Below are positions 10,401-12,804 of a stretch of DNA of 12,804 nt, piece by piece. The stretch covers positions 1,429,934 through 1,442,737 of the forward strand of contig MU646312.1 in the NCBI GenBank assembly GCA_026770585.1, given 5' to 3'. The DNA is from Baffinella frigidus. Lineage: Eukaryota > Cryptophyceae > Cryptomonadales > Baffinellaceae. The notes under the pieces are model-generated. The model was not told the origin of the DNA. It searched no databases and saw only the letters and a program-made list of their open reading frames with translations. The position numbers were made by a program, and so were the translations under genes. Within the stretch, counting starts at the first letter, position 1. Each line of letters begins with the position of its first letter.

Positions 10401-11875
10401 TTCTCCTCCATCGTCAGCTTCGGATCGATCCTGGTTTAGGGATTGGAGGTTAAGGTTTAGGGGTAAGGGGTCAGAGATCTCGTTTTCTGGTCTGGGTTTA
10501 GGGTTTAGGGATTAGGGTTCAGGGTTAAGGGTTTCAGATTTCAAGGTTCTCCTCCATCGTCAGCTTCGGGTCGATCCTGCCGGATAGGGTTTAGAGCCAT
10601 TCCGGTAGGACTTGGCCGTTATCGGTTTCCCGAATTGCTTCGGGTCAGTCCTGCCGGTGGTCCTTGCTATCTCAACCTCTATATAGCGTTAACATGGCAT
10701 ACGATCCAACCCTTACATAGCAGTTAGGGTGTAGGGTTTTAAGGGATTAGGGATTAGGGATTAGGGATTAGGGATTAGGGATTAGGATTGGAGTAGCAGG
10801 CGAAAGTGACCTCAGTTTCTGTGACAAAGTGTAGGGAAGACATGAACCCCCCTAAAACGCCTACGAATGCTCCACCCCCTGATCCTGGCGGATATGGGAT
10901 GGGGTTTAGGATTAGGGATTAGGGCGTTGGGTTCAGAGACGAGGGTTCAGGGATTAGGGGTTGGAGATTAGGGATTAGGGATGAGGGGTCAGGGATTAGT
11001 GGTTCAGGGTTTAGGGCTCAGGGTTCACGGGGTTACGTTTCTGGTTCAGGGTTTACGGTTCAGGGTTCAGGGTTCAGGTGTCAGGGTTTTCTGGTCAGGG
11101 TCTACGGCTCAGGATTCGAGGTTTTCTGGTCAGGGTTTTCTGGTCAGGGTTTAGAGCATAGGGTTTAGGGTTCGGGTGCAGACCGGAGGCGCGTGTGAGC
11201 ATCGCGCGGCCCTAGAAGCATGTCCGCGCGTGTCGCCCCTGTCTTGCCGTACACGGCCGCCGTACCCTCCTGGCTCAGCGTGTGGGGTTGAGAGAAGTTG
11301 GCCACGGACATCACGCAACATTAAAGTTGACAGCGCTGGTACAAAAAACGTTTTTGCTACCAGAACCGTCAACAGAACCGTCAGTTCTTCGTTGTATTTC
11401 GTTGGCTAACTTCTCTGCACAGCGCTCTAGCGTTTAGGGTTTAGGGAGGGTCTAGGGTTTGGGGCTTCGGAAGGGTTTAGGGTTTGGGGGATTCGGGAGG
11501 GTTTAGGGTTTGGGGTGTTGGGAGGGTTTAAGGTTTGGGGTGTTGGGAGGGTTTAGGGTTTGGGGTTTGGGGTTTCGGGAGAGTTTAGGGTTTGAGGTTT
11601 CGGGAGGGTTTAGGGTTTAGGGTTTCGGGAGGGTTTATGGTTTGAGGTTTGGGGAGGGTTTAGGGTTTGGGGTTTTGGGAGGGTTTAGGGTTTGGGGTTT
11701 TGGGAGGGTTTAGGGTTTGGGGTTTTGGGAGGGTTTAGGGTTTGGGGTTTCAGGAGAGTTTAGGGTTTGGGGTTTCGGAAGGGTTTGGGGTTTGGGGTTT
11801 AGGGAGGGTTTAGGGTTTGGGGTTTCGTACCGGGTGCCTGTACCCCAGGATATCTTCGGATAGGACAGGGAGGAC
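984..11875 (-). CDS. multi-exon gene, ankyrin-repeat protein with Sel1-like and Cys-rich parts (partial)
   Basis: This entry is the inferred gene model spanning 14 exons on the minus strand; it is partial at both ends. Each exon is bounded by AG on its 5' side and GT on its 3' side. Phases agree at 12 of 13 joins, including joins that need 1-nt or 2-nt completion, such as TG+G (Trp) between 7603 and 7181, G+GG (Gly) between 7111 and 5787, and AA+G (Lys) between 2006 and 1107. Ankyrin register also continues across joins: GAEPV to VHALITAGAKID, and DART(K) to VGATPMHIAAH. Order of parts: unknown N-terminal region, Sel1-like stretch, two Cys motifs (HCPTC, RLCRAC), then ankyrin repeats. The family is not recognised as a whole; ankyrin and Sel1 repeats normally bind proteins, so a scaffold role is a guess. 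The join from exon 8032-7943 (phase 0) to exon 7689-7603 (needs two bases before it) does not fit, so a micro-exon or non-canonical site may be missing. Confidence 0.6.
1270..1846 (-). pseudogene. three acceptor-side copies of the ankyrin exon
   Basis: Copies of the 5' part of exon 1107-984 start at about 1367 (VGATPMHIVAHQGG...LGADVDSVC), 1657 (VGAAPMLIVAHQGG...VIQCLV) and 1846 (VGAAAMHIAAP). All keep the AG acceptor and 1-nt phase and lose the exon's 3' end. They become shorter and more diverged with distance. The nearest could be used as an alternative exon only if a donor existed; none of good quality is seen. Confidence 0.75.
1372..1457. repeat. GA/CT microsatellite at an acceptor
   Basis: About 86 bp of GA repeat on plus, that is CT on the gene's sense strand, runs directly into the ctgcag acceptor of the partial copy at 1367. 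It makes an unusually long pyrimidine tract. The ordinary acceptor at 1107 has only ctctgtctctgcag, so the microsatellite probably grew from that tract. Confidence 0.85.
1860..1985. other. AT-rich intronic spacer
   Basis: A non-telomeric, AT-rich segment with a near duplication atcaataaactattgttcaa / atcaataaaccattatttcaa (about 1921-1970). No coding signal. Confidence 0.5.
2006..2052 (-). CDS. ankyrin half-repeat exon, VHALITAGAKIDART
   Basis: This is a 47-nt exon: 15 codons VHALITAGAKIDART plus AA of a Lys codon. The acceptor is accccaaaccag and the donor is AA followed by gtgaggc, a good consensus. It supplies the second half of the repeat begun at 2785-2726 and joins in phase to VGATPMHI at 1107. 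The sequence then reads as a continuous ankyrin array. Confidence 0.75.
2103..2139 (-). pseudogene. acceptor-side copy of the VHALITAG exon
   Basis: This is a copy of exon 2052-2006 from its acceptor (ccacacccag) through VHALVTAGARID, then lost into telomere-like sequence at the end. It lies upstream of the intact exon, 87 bp away. Confidence 0.65.
2145..2525. repeat. telomere-like intronic tract
   Basis: TTTGGGG and GTTTGGAG variants near 2160-2275 grade into TTTAGGG/TTTCGGG near 2280-2400. No exon is seen. Short plus-strand open frames in it are only readings of the repeat (FGVWGLG and similar). Confidence 0.85.
2530..2571 (-). pseudogene. donor-side copy of the PLHLAAEAG ankyrin exon
   Basis: This is a copy of the 3' part of exon 2785-2726, LHMASQAGAGSV, ending at GTG followed by gtaaaccct. 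No acceptor is present; in-frame upstream there is a stop. Adjacent to both copies lies ggtaaaatgtaggg, so the intron start was copied with it. Confidence 0.65.
2726..2785 (-). CDS. ankyrin half-repeat exon, SAGTGLQPLHLAAEAGAEPV
   Basis: This is a 60-nt exon of 20 codons encoding SAGTGLQPLHLAAEAGAEPV, phase 0 at both ends if the ccccgcgcag acceptor is used. A second AG (cggcag) seven bases downstream would break the phase. The donor is GTG followed by gtaaaaccct, which runs straight into telomere-like repeat. GLQPLHLAAEAG is the TPLHxAAxxG first helix of an ankyrin repeat. Confidence 0.75.
2800..3105. repeat. telomere-like intronic tract
   Basis: TTTGGGG variants near 2815-2870 and TTTAGGG near 2990-3090. 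It fills the intron between the exons at 3167-3111 and 2785-2726. Confidence 0.85.
3111..3167 (-). CDS. ankyrin half-repeat exon, VLLLLAAGADPNCQDPHPQ
   Basis: This is a 57-nt exon of 19 codons, VLLLLAAGADPNCQDPHPQ, phase 0 at both ends. The acceptor is aaatccttctccag and the donor is CAG followed by gttcgaaac. LLLxxGADPN is the second-helix and beta-turn part of an ankyrin repeat. It fits directly before the next exon, which begins the following repeat. Ankyrin repeats are protein-binding scaffolds. Confidence 0.75.
3309..3415. mobile_element. imperfect fold-back element
   Basis: Arms of about 30 bp (3312-3340 and 3385-3414) are inverted repeats at roughly 80 percent, for example gtttctttccaacggaattt against its opposite gtttctgccaacgaaattt. 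The surrounding 3232-3530 is non-telomeric and AT-richer than the rest. No intact exon is supported in it, although both strands have short open frames. Confidence 0.4.
3619..3703 (-). pseudogene. donor-side copy of the RLCRAC exon
   Basis: This is the 3' part of exon 3973-3881, ATLPKEGLDARLCRACRRAN and TTQ, ending at CAG followed by gtgccc. The upstream part is diverged (DVGKSV in place of EFIRRI) and is preceded by ctaag, a possible acceptor. It could act as an alternative exon in phase 0; the inverted-repeat element at 3728-3850 lies between it and the intact exon. Confidence 0.6.
3728..3850. mobile_element. 123-bp inverted-repeat element with internal 34-bp duplication
   Basis: Perfect 14-bp inverted arms, cctcggggactgga at 3728-3741 and its reverse complement at 3837-3850, bound a segment containing two adjacent 34-bp units (3739-3772 and 3773-3806). 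Each unit contains two gggtggaaat motifs. There is no coding signal and no clear target duplication. Confidence 0.6.
3881..3973 (-). CDS. internal exon with RLCRAC motif
   Basis: This is a 93-nt exon of 31 codons, phase 0 at both ends, beginning DTEFIRRIATLPKASLDA and ending RLCRACRRANTTQ. The acceptor is caaaccctcag, one change away from the telomere-like repeat, and the donor is CAG followed by gtttcacc. The C-x2-C may pair with the HCPTC exon in metal binding (inference). The following exon begins an ankyrin repeat, so this exon ends the non-ankyrin part. Confidence 0.65.
4031..4544 (-). pseudogene. five acceptor-side copies of the DTEFIRR exon, about 110-bp period
   Basis: Copies of the 5' part of exon 3973-3881 start at about 4081 (DTEVIRLIATLPKTSLD, stop), 4188 (DEEFMRRVATLPKASH), 4323 (DEGFTKRVATLPTA), 4437 (DEGFIRRATTRPKASH) and 4544 (DEESIKRATTLPKAS). 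The first four keep an AG acceptor (ccctcag, caatcag, ccatcag, ccctcag); the last has AC. Intervals from the intact acceptor are about 108, 107, 135, 114 and 107 bp. Three copies break at the same point after KAS, so the array grew by unequal exchange or slippage of one unit. Confidence 0.75.
4705..4862 (-). pseudogene. two donor-side copies of the LYNSGALAPT exon end
   Basis: Short copies of the last part of exon 5018-4949 lie at about 4741-4705 (RLYHAGALTPT, then gttcgc) and 4862-4842 (FAPT, then gtgaaacc). Both keep a GT at the donor site. Between and around them are TTTCGTG and TTAGGG repeats. The gtaggggcaaggc at about 3246-3258 may be a further diverged copy. Confidence 0.55.
4949..5018 (-). 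CDS. internal exon, YAEGDIERMRDLRLYNSGAL...
   Basis: This is a 70-nt exon: one base completing Gly, then 23 codons beginning YAEGDIERMRDLRLYNSGAL, phase 0 out. The acceptor is accccaaaccag, essentially one telomere-like unit, and the donor is ACG followed by gtgaaacc. It continues directly from the EFEDC(G) of the previous exon. Predicted mainly helical; function unknown. Confidence 0.7.
5025..5470. repeat. long telomere-like intronic tract
   Basis: About 445 bp of TTTAGGG repeats with frequent TTTGGGG, TTTAAGG and TTTTAGG variants. The cleanest exact run lies near 5300-5385. No exon copy is seen in it. It lies between the donor-side copy at 5483 and the acceptor at 5018. Confidence 0.85.
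5483..5552 (-). pseudogene. donor-side copy of the HCPTC exon
   Basis: This is the 3' part of exon 5787-5661 (DDEPLDENKWKDSVHCPTC and the following EFEDC), nearly identical at protein level, with synonymous or near-synonymous changes. The donor base pair is GC (gcgtgc) instead of GT. Beyond 5552 it passes into unrelated sequence with attactacac, like the 7759-7890 element. No acceptor. Confidence 0.75.
5661..5787 (-). CDS. internal exon with HCPTC motif, NVERKPDMLWRNGQYVWDD...
   Basis: This is the longest exon in the window: 127 nt, two bases completing Gly, 41 codons beginning NVERKPDMLWRNGQYVWDD and ending DSVHCPTCEFEDC, then GG of a Gly codon. The acceptor is aaaccctacaacag and the donor is GG followed by gtatgccc. 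Phases match neighbours on both sides. HCPTCEFEDC gives one His and three Cys in close spacing and may bind zinc together with the CRAC pair in the exon at 3973; the family is not identified. Confidence 0.75.
5843..6269 (-). pseudogene. three acceptor-side copies of the HCPTC exon
   Basis: Copies of the 5' part of exon 5787-5661 lie at about 5903-5843 (NVERKPDMLWRNGQYVWDD then HTVDYS; acceptor ccataaaacag), 6023-5983 (NGQCVWDDHTVD then a stop) and 6269-6230 (NVE, two extra bases, RKPDVLWR; acceptor cctaaaccag). The first two share the same break, WDD to HTVD, so they descend from one duplication event. None reaches the HCPTC part. Confidence 0.7.
6427..6495. repeat. 15-bp tandem repeat
   Basis: About four and a half copies of aggttcaaatcaaac, one unit with ccgga in place of caggt. 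The repeat number is a multiple of three, so both strands stay open through it, but no splice-compatible exon is seen here. It is probably intronic. Confidence 0.8.
6507..6942 (-). pseudogene. four decayed copies of the YHASP exon
   Basis: Copies lie at about 6942-6866 (nearly full length, with the acceptor moved to ctgcag and an extra LE before YHASP; joined to the upstream exon it would read TGA), 6757-6703 (MAEHKAETYPKGVWWYVN, donor gtgaca), 6618-6586 (MEEHKAERYPRG, donor-like gtacct) and 6537-6517 (WWYVN end only, donor gtgagg). They shorten progressively with distance from the intact exon. The two middle copies share a 139-bp unit that contains reversed telomere repeats and agagagatagtcggtttactgg. 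Confidence 0.65.
7111..7181 (-). CDS. internal exon, YHASPAENHTAEMYPKGAWW...
   Basis: This is a 71-nt exon: one base completing Trp, 23 codons beginning YHASPAENHTAEMYPKGAWW, and one base of a Gly codon. The acceptor is cgaaaaccgacaccag and the donor is AACG followed by gtgaggc, a strong consensus donor. Phases match both neighbours. It continues the Sel1-like stretch from the previous exon. Four partial copies lie downstream. Confidence 0.7.
7190..7596. repeat. long telomere-like intronic tract
   Basis: About 400 bp of TTTAGGG with TTTGGGG, TGTAGGG and TTCAGGG variants. Exact TTTAGGG runs lie near 7311-7345. It fills the whole intron between exons 7689-7603 and 7181-7111, with no exon copies in it. 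Confidence 0.85.
7603..7689 (-). CDS. internal exon with Sel1-like stretch, RRLFAESQLGLAFEQALA...
   Basis: This is an 87-nt exon: one base, 28 codons beginning RRLFAESQLGLAFEQALA, then TG of a Trp codon. The acceptor is a TA microsatellite followed by ttattcag; the donor is TG followed by gtaccacc. It joins in phase to the next exon, giving EVGSAWYHASPAEN. The spacing AESQLGLAFEQ...D..HGEVGSAWYHAS resembles a Sel1-like repeat (LG.AYE...A..WY..AA), a helix-turn-helix protein-binding fold; this is a weak, single-repeat match. The upstream phase is unresolved. Confidence 0.55.
7695..7714. repeat. TA microsatellite
   Basis: About nine TA units lie directly upstream of the 7689 acceptor on the sense strand, taking the place of a normal pyrimidine tract. 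Confidence 0.8.
7759..7890. mobile_element. MITE-like element with 50-bp inverted repeats
   Basis: The arms 7759-7808 and 7841-7890 are inverted repeats with about 45 of 50 positions matching, separated by a 32-bp AT-rich centre. The left arm begins ccagggaaacctattttt and ends attactacac. It has no ORF. The composition is unlike the flanking sequence. No convincing target-site duplication was seen. It lies in the intron between exons 8032-7943 and 7689-7603, exactly where the phase conflict occurs. The attactacac end also occurs near 5588. Confidence 0.75.
7943..8032 (-). CDS. internal exon, EKAQGEVITWPNVDAPWHVL...
   Basis: This is a 90-nt exon of 30 codons, beginning EKAQGEVITWPNVDAPWHVL and ending TALLRAEE, phase 0 at both ends. 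The acceptor has a good pyrimidine tract (ctaaaattttgttttcacag) and the donor is GAG followed by gttcgac. The phase fits the upstream exon but not the next exon at 7689, which needs two preceding bases. A small missed exon between 7690 and 7942, or an unusual donor, is possible. Two acceptor-side copies lie upstream. Confidence 0.6.
8100..8299 (-). pseudogene. two acceptor-side copies of the EKAQ exon
   Basis: Copies of the 5' part of exon 8032-7943 lie at about 8167-8100 (EKAHVQVITWPNLDAPWHVL) and 8299-8232 (EKVQGNVIMWPN, then a one-base insertion shifts the frame). Both retain gacag acceptors and the exon start, then pass into T-rich (A-rich on the sense strand) sequence with no donor. Spacing is about 132-135 bp. 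The T-rich spacers also resemble one another. Confidence 0.7.
8308..8530. repeat. telomere-like intronic tract
   Basis: TTTAGGG with TTTGAGG and TTTGGGG variants; the cleanest run is about 8457-8485. No exon. Confidence 0.8.
8536..8738 (-). pseudogene. two donor-side copies of the KEAVYQ exon, GC donors
   Basis: Two copies of the 3' part of exon 8905-8858 lie downstream: about 8738-8699 (TLHDAYKEAVYQ) and 8565-8536 (TDEPHKEAVYQ). Both end CAG but are followed by gcatct and gcacct, so the GT donor has become GC in each. The units are about 163 bp apart and share an adjacent segment, gactattggatcactc (about 8584 and 8752). No acceptor is present, so they are border copies and not whole exons. 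Confidence 0.65.
8858..8905 (-). CDS. internal exon, IANLTFYDAYKEAVYQ
   Basis: This is a 48-nt exon encoding IANLTFYDAYKEAVYQ, phase 0 at both ends. The acceptor is caaacccgaaatcag and the donor is CAG followed by gtaccaac. It joins WLKTDRFPE upstream to EKAQGEV downstream without a phase change. It is the only copy with both borders intact. Function unknown. Confidence 0.65.
8910..9165. repeat. TTTGGGG array within telomere-like tract
   Basis: Eight near-perfect TTTGGGG units at about 9015-9072 lie between TTTCGGG-type repeats. Plus-strand frames through it (GFGVWGLGF) are repeat readings and not genes. Confidence 0.85.
9171..9833 (-). pseudogene. six donor-side partial copies of the ESQWLK exon, about 118-bp period
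   Basis: Copies of the 3' half of exon 9995-9908 lie at about 9833-9789 (KALENQWLKTDKFPE), 9717-9670 (NAFESQWLKADKFPS), 9556-9510 (FESQWLTAENFPE), 9440-9395 (DALESQSLKAEKVPE), 9334-9290 (DALESKRLTAQNFPD) and 9214-9171 (ESQWLKAEKFPE). Most keep GAG or GAT followed by gt at the old donor. Spacing of the shared ccactggctttcga core is about 116-120 bp, with one interval of about 152. Three copies change the exon's CTGTGG (Leu-Trp) to CTGTAG, which is a stop but also a new AG. Retention of reading frame suggests recent copying or occasional use as alternative 3' exon ends. Confidence 0.7.
9908..9995 (-). CDS. internal exon, IDPKLTMEENYALWDALESQ...
   Basis: This is the intact copy of an 88-nt exon: one base completing an Arg codon, then 29 codons beginning IDPKLTMEENYALWDALESQ and ending WLKTDRFPE. 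The acceptor is caaaccctattcggcag and the donor is GAG followed by gttccc. Phase 2 in and phase 0 out match its neighbours (11184 and 8905). It is the only copy holding both halves. Six copies of its 3' half lie downstream and four of its 5' part lie upstream. No domain recognised; the composition suggests an amphipathic helix. Confidence 0.65.
10027..10320. repeat. tandem repeats with gctatcttagcctctacatagc
   Basis: A non-telomeric repeat carries the core gctatcttagcctctac followed by atagctttaacatag. It occurs at about 10053, 10070, 10123, 10253 and, diverged, 10665. The first two are a direct 17-bp duplication (10051-10067 and 10068-10084). Each later copy follows a ccggcggtcctt-type segment, which on the minus strand is the end of an acceptor (accgccggtag or similar). 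It therefore appears to be intron sequence carried along when the acceptor region was duplicated. Confidence 0.6.
10225..10650 (-). pseudogene. acceptor-side partial copies of the IDPKLTMEEN exon
   Basis: Copies of the 5' part of exon 9995-9908 lie at about 10430-10380 (IDPKLTMEENYALWNVL, acceptor cctaaaccag), 10576-10546 (IDPKLTMEEN, acceptor ccctatccggcag), 10238-10228 (IDP only, acceptor ccaccagcag) and 10650-10600 (TDPKQFG, acceptor ccaccggcag). Each copy keeps the AG acceptor and one-base phase, then runs off into intron-like sequence. All lie upstream of the intact exon in the direction of transcription. Confidence 0.65.
10672..11180. repeat. intronic tract with GGGATTA array and degenerate telomere-like repeats
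   Basis: A clean (GGGATTA) array of six units runs from about 10743 to 10785. It is followed by a short unique stretch (10795-10890) and then by irregular TTCAGGG/GGGATTAG/ttctggtcagggt repeats to 11180. On the minus strand a ccgccag followed by gatcagggg near 10885 recalls the acceptor-side border of the next exon but encodes nothing similar. No exon supported. Confidence 0.6.
11184..11269 (-). CDS. internal exon, EGTAAVYGKTGATRADM...
   Basis: This is an 86-nt exon beginning EGTAAVYGKTGATRADM and ending in the first two bases of an Arg codon. The acceptor lies behind a pyrimidine-rich tract (aacttctctcaaccccacac...gccag). The donor is CG followed by gtctgc, which is weak. Phase 0 at the start fits the exon at 11875, and phase 2 at the end fits the 1-nt start at 9995. 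An alternative reading extends upstream to an ATG at 11311, preceded by an in-frame TAA, making this the first coding exon (about 42 residues). I prefer the internal exon because the upstream exon joins in phase. GC-rich third positions support coding. Confidence 0.5.
11291..11416. mobile_element. fold-back (MITE-like) element
   Basis: A 14-bp terminal inverted repeat with one mismatch, agagaagttggcca at 11291-11304 against tggctaacttctct at 11403-11416, bounds a 126-bp segment. Inside it, 11326-11373 can form a long hairpin around aaaaaacgttttt. Adjacent 12-bp copies of cagaaccgtca occur at 11361-11384. The base composition differs from the surrounding telomere-like repeat. No clear target-site duplication was seen. 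It lies in the intron just upstream of the 11269 acceptor, and its left end contributes part of that acceptor's pyrimidine tract. Confidence 0.5.
11431..11826. repeat. 25-bp telomere-derived minisatellite
   Basis: A tandem array has the approximate unit gggagggtttagggtttggggtttt and about 15 copies over 396 bp. Variants include substitutions in the tttt/tttc segment and some units lengthened by about 7 bp. The unit combines one TTTAGGG, one TTTGGGG and a GGGAGGG joint, so it seems to have arisen from the telomere-like background and been homogenised. It forms most of the intron between exons 11875-11831 and 11269-11184. Confidence 0.8.
11831..11875 (-). CDS. internal exon, VLPVLSEDILGYRHP
   Basis: This is a 45-nt exon encoding 15 residues, VLPVLSEDILGYRHP, phase 0 at both ends. 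The acceptor is cccgaaaccag and the donor is CCG followed by gtacgaaac. No partial copies were found near it. The flanks are telomere-like on both sides, so the exon stands out as the only non-repetitive sequence for several hundred bases. Function unknown. Confidence 0.55.
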
Positions 11876-11881
11876 CTGGTT

Positions 11882-12110
11882 TCGGGCTTGGGATTCAGGG
11901 TTCAGGGTTCAGGGTTTAAGGTTCAGGGTTTGAGGTTTAGAGTTGATTTTTAGGGTTTAGGTATTAGGGTTAATGGTACAAAGTCAGTTAAGATTAAAAC
12001 GTAGAGTTTAGGGTTTAGGGTTCAGGGTTTAGGGTCCAGCTTAACAAGTCAGTTAAGGGCAGCGTTCAGGGTTCAGGGTTTAGGTTTGAGGATGTAGGGT
12101 TCTGGGAGGA
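11882..12110. repeat. telomere-like intronic tract
   Basis: Degenerate TTTAGGG/TTCAGGG repeats are interrupted by short unique stretches with ggtacaaagtcagttaag-like segments (about 11975 and 12042). I see no coding exon in it. It lies between the donor at 12112 and the acceptor at 11875. Confidence 0.7.
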
Positions 12111-12111
12111 C

Positions 12112-12681
12112 CACGACAGTGTCTTCTTCACGCTGAAAAAAGACTCTGTCCTCCTTGCACGTCAGCTCATTTGGCCGGCGTTGGCCAGAAAAATCAATCC
12201 ACACAGCGGACTACGAAGGGATTTTGAATAACCCCTAAGCGATAAGACCTAGGACCCTACGGTAGGCAACCCGTAGGGACATAGGGTACACATCTTTAGA
12301 AGGACGGTAAAAGGTCAGGTAAATAAGAGGGACATGTTGGGTTTAGGGTTTAGGGTTTAGGGTTTAGGTTACCACGCCCGTGTTCTCCTCCTTCTGGAAG
12401 AACACTCTGAAGTCCTCCTTGCGCGTCAGCTCGTTTGGCCGGCGTTGGCCAAATGTCAATTATGTAGCGGGTTTCTCATCGTTTCTCACCAAAAGTGGCC
12501 GATTCGTAGTACAAATCTTTAGAAAGACGGTAAAAGGTCAGTAGAAAGACGGTAAAAAGCCAGGGTAAAATGTTGGGTTTAGGGTTTAAGGTTGAGGGTT
12601 TGGGGTTTAGGTTACCACGCCCGTGTCCTCCTCCTTCTGGAAGAACACTCTGAAGTCCTCCTTGCGCGTCAGCTCGTTGAG
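12112..12681 (-). pseudogene. three tandem donor-side copies of an upstream exon (NELTRKEDF...)
   Basis: Three minus-strand copies of the same exon end lie at about 12681-12616, 12448-12373 and 12185-12112. All encode a variant of NELTRKEDFRVFFQKEE and end at GTG followed by gtaacc in the first two and gtcctc in the third. The copy nearest 12681 starts abruptly from a G-run (C-run on the sense strand) and has no AG acceptor. The third copy is the most diverged (ELTCKEDRVFFQREED). Units repeat at about 240-260 bp and include a shared intron segment with cggtaaaaggtcag (about 12304 and 12528). By the pattern of the window these are 3' exon parts plus donor, and the intact exon would lie beyond 12804. 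Phase 0 at the donor fits the next exon at 11875. The copy at 12616 could itself be the used donor. Confidence 0.55.
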
Positions 12682-12804
12682 CGGGGGGGGGGTTTGGGGT
12701 TTGGGGTTTGGGGTTTGGAGTGTGGGTTTTGGGGTTTGGAGGGGGGGGTTTGGGGTTTGGAGTGTGGGGTTTGGGGTTTGGGGTTTGGGGTTTGGGGTTT
12801 GGGG
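12682..12804. repeat. G-run and TTTGGGG array at right edge
   Basis: A G-run at about 12683-12692 leads into TTTGGGG units that continue to the window's end, with a second G-run near 12740. It abuts and truncates the exon copy at 12681-12616. Confidence 0.85.

Noticed and set aside
11151-11372. Minus-strand open frame of 73 codons
   Set aside because: The frame differs from the phase-consistent exon 11269-11184, and its start lies in a fold-back hairpin.

Overview
This is a nuclear genomic window from a eukaryote. It holds no bacterial-type operon, no long uninterrupted ORF and no RNA gene I can recognise. Most of it is degenerate telomere-like repeat (TTTAGGG and drift forms TTTGGGG, TTTCGGG, TTCAGGG, GGGATTA). 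Embedded in this are short GC-rich coding exons with GT..AG borders, nearly all on the minus strand. A plant-type telomere motif, many short introns and ankyrin-type repeats fit a protist alga. A chromerid or dinoflagellate-like alveolate is my best guess, but the sequence does not prove it.

I read the window as one large minus-strand gene running from beyond position 12804 to below position 984. I can place 14 intact exons: 11875-11831, 11269-11184, 9995-9908, 8905-8858, 8032-7943, 7689-7603, 7181-7111, 5787-5661, 5018-4949, 3973-3881, 3167-3111, 2785-2726, 2052-2006 and 1107-984. They total about 1.1 kb of coding sequence in 11 kb. Reading phase is compatible at 12 of the 13 joins; the 8032-7943 to 7689-7603 join is the exception. 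The inferred protein has an unrecognised N-terminal half, a weak Sel1-like stretch, a Cys-rich putative zinc-binding part and a C-terminal ankyrin-repeat region. Both ends lie outside the window.

The striking feature is in the introns. Beside most intact exons lie several decayed partial copies of the same exon, arranged by a clear rule. Copies on the upstream side keep the acceptor and the exon's 5' part. Copies on the downstream side keep the exon's 3' part and the donor. The exon-intron borders therefore look tandemly multiplied in units of about 110-240 bp, with telomere-like repeat between them. The telomere-like repeat, read on the gene's sense strand (CCCTAAA), also resembles the splice signals themselves.

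Layout from left to right: 1-1860 ankyrin exon with flanking copies; 1985-3170 three exons splitting ankyrin repeats; 3300-3430 a fold-back element; 3617-4545 Cys-motif exon with five acceptor-side copies; 4700-5020 exon with donor-side copies; 5025-5465 long telomere-like tract; 5480-6270 HCPTC exon and copies; 6500-7181 YHASP exon and copies; 7600-7890 Sel1-like exon and a long inverted-repeat element; 7943-8300 exon with two copies; 8530-8905 exon with two copies; 9170-10660 exon with six donor-side and four acceptor-side copies; 11184-11416 exon and a fold-back element; 11431-11826 a 25-bp minisatellite; 11831-11875 exon; 12112-12681 three donor-side copies of an exon whose intact version probably lies beyond the window.
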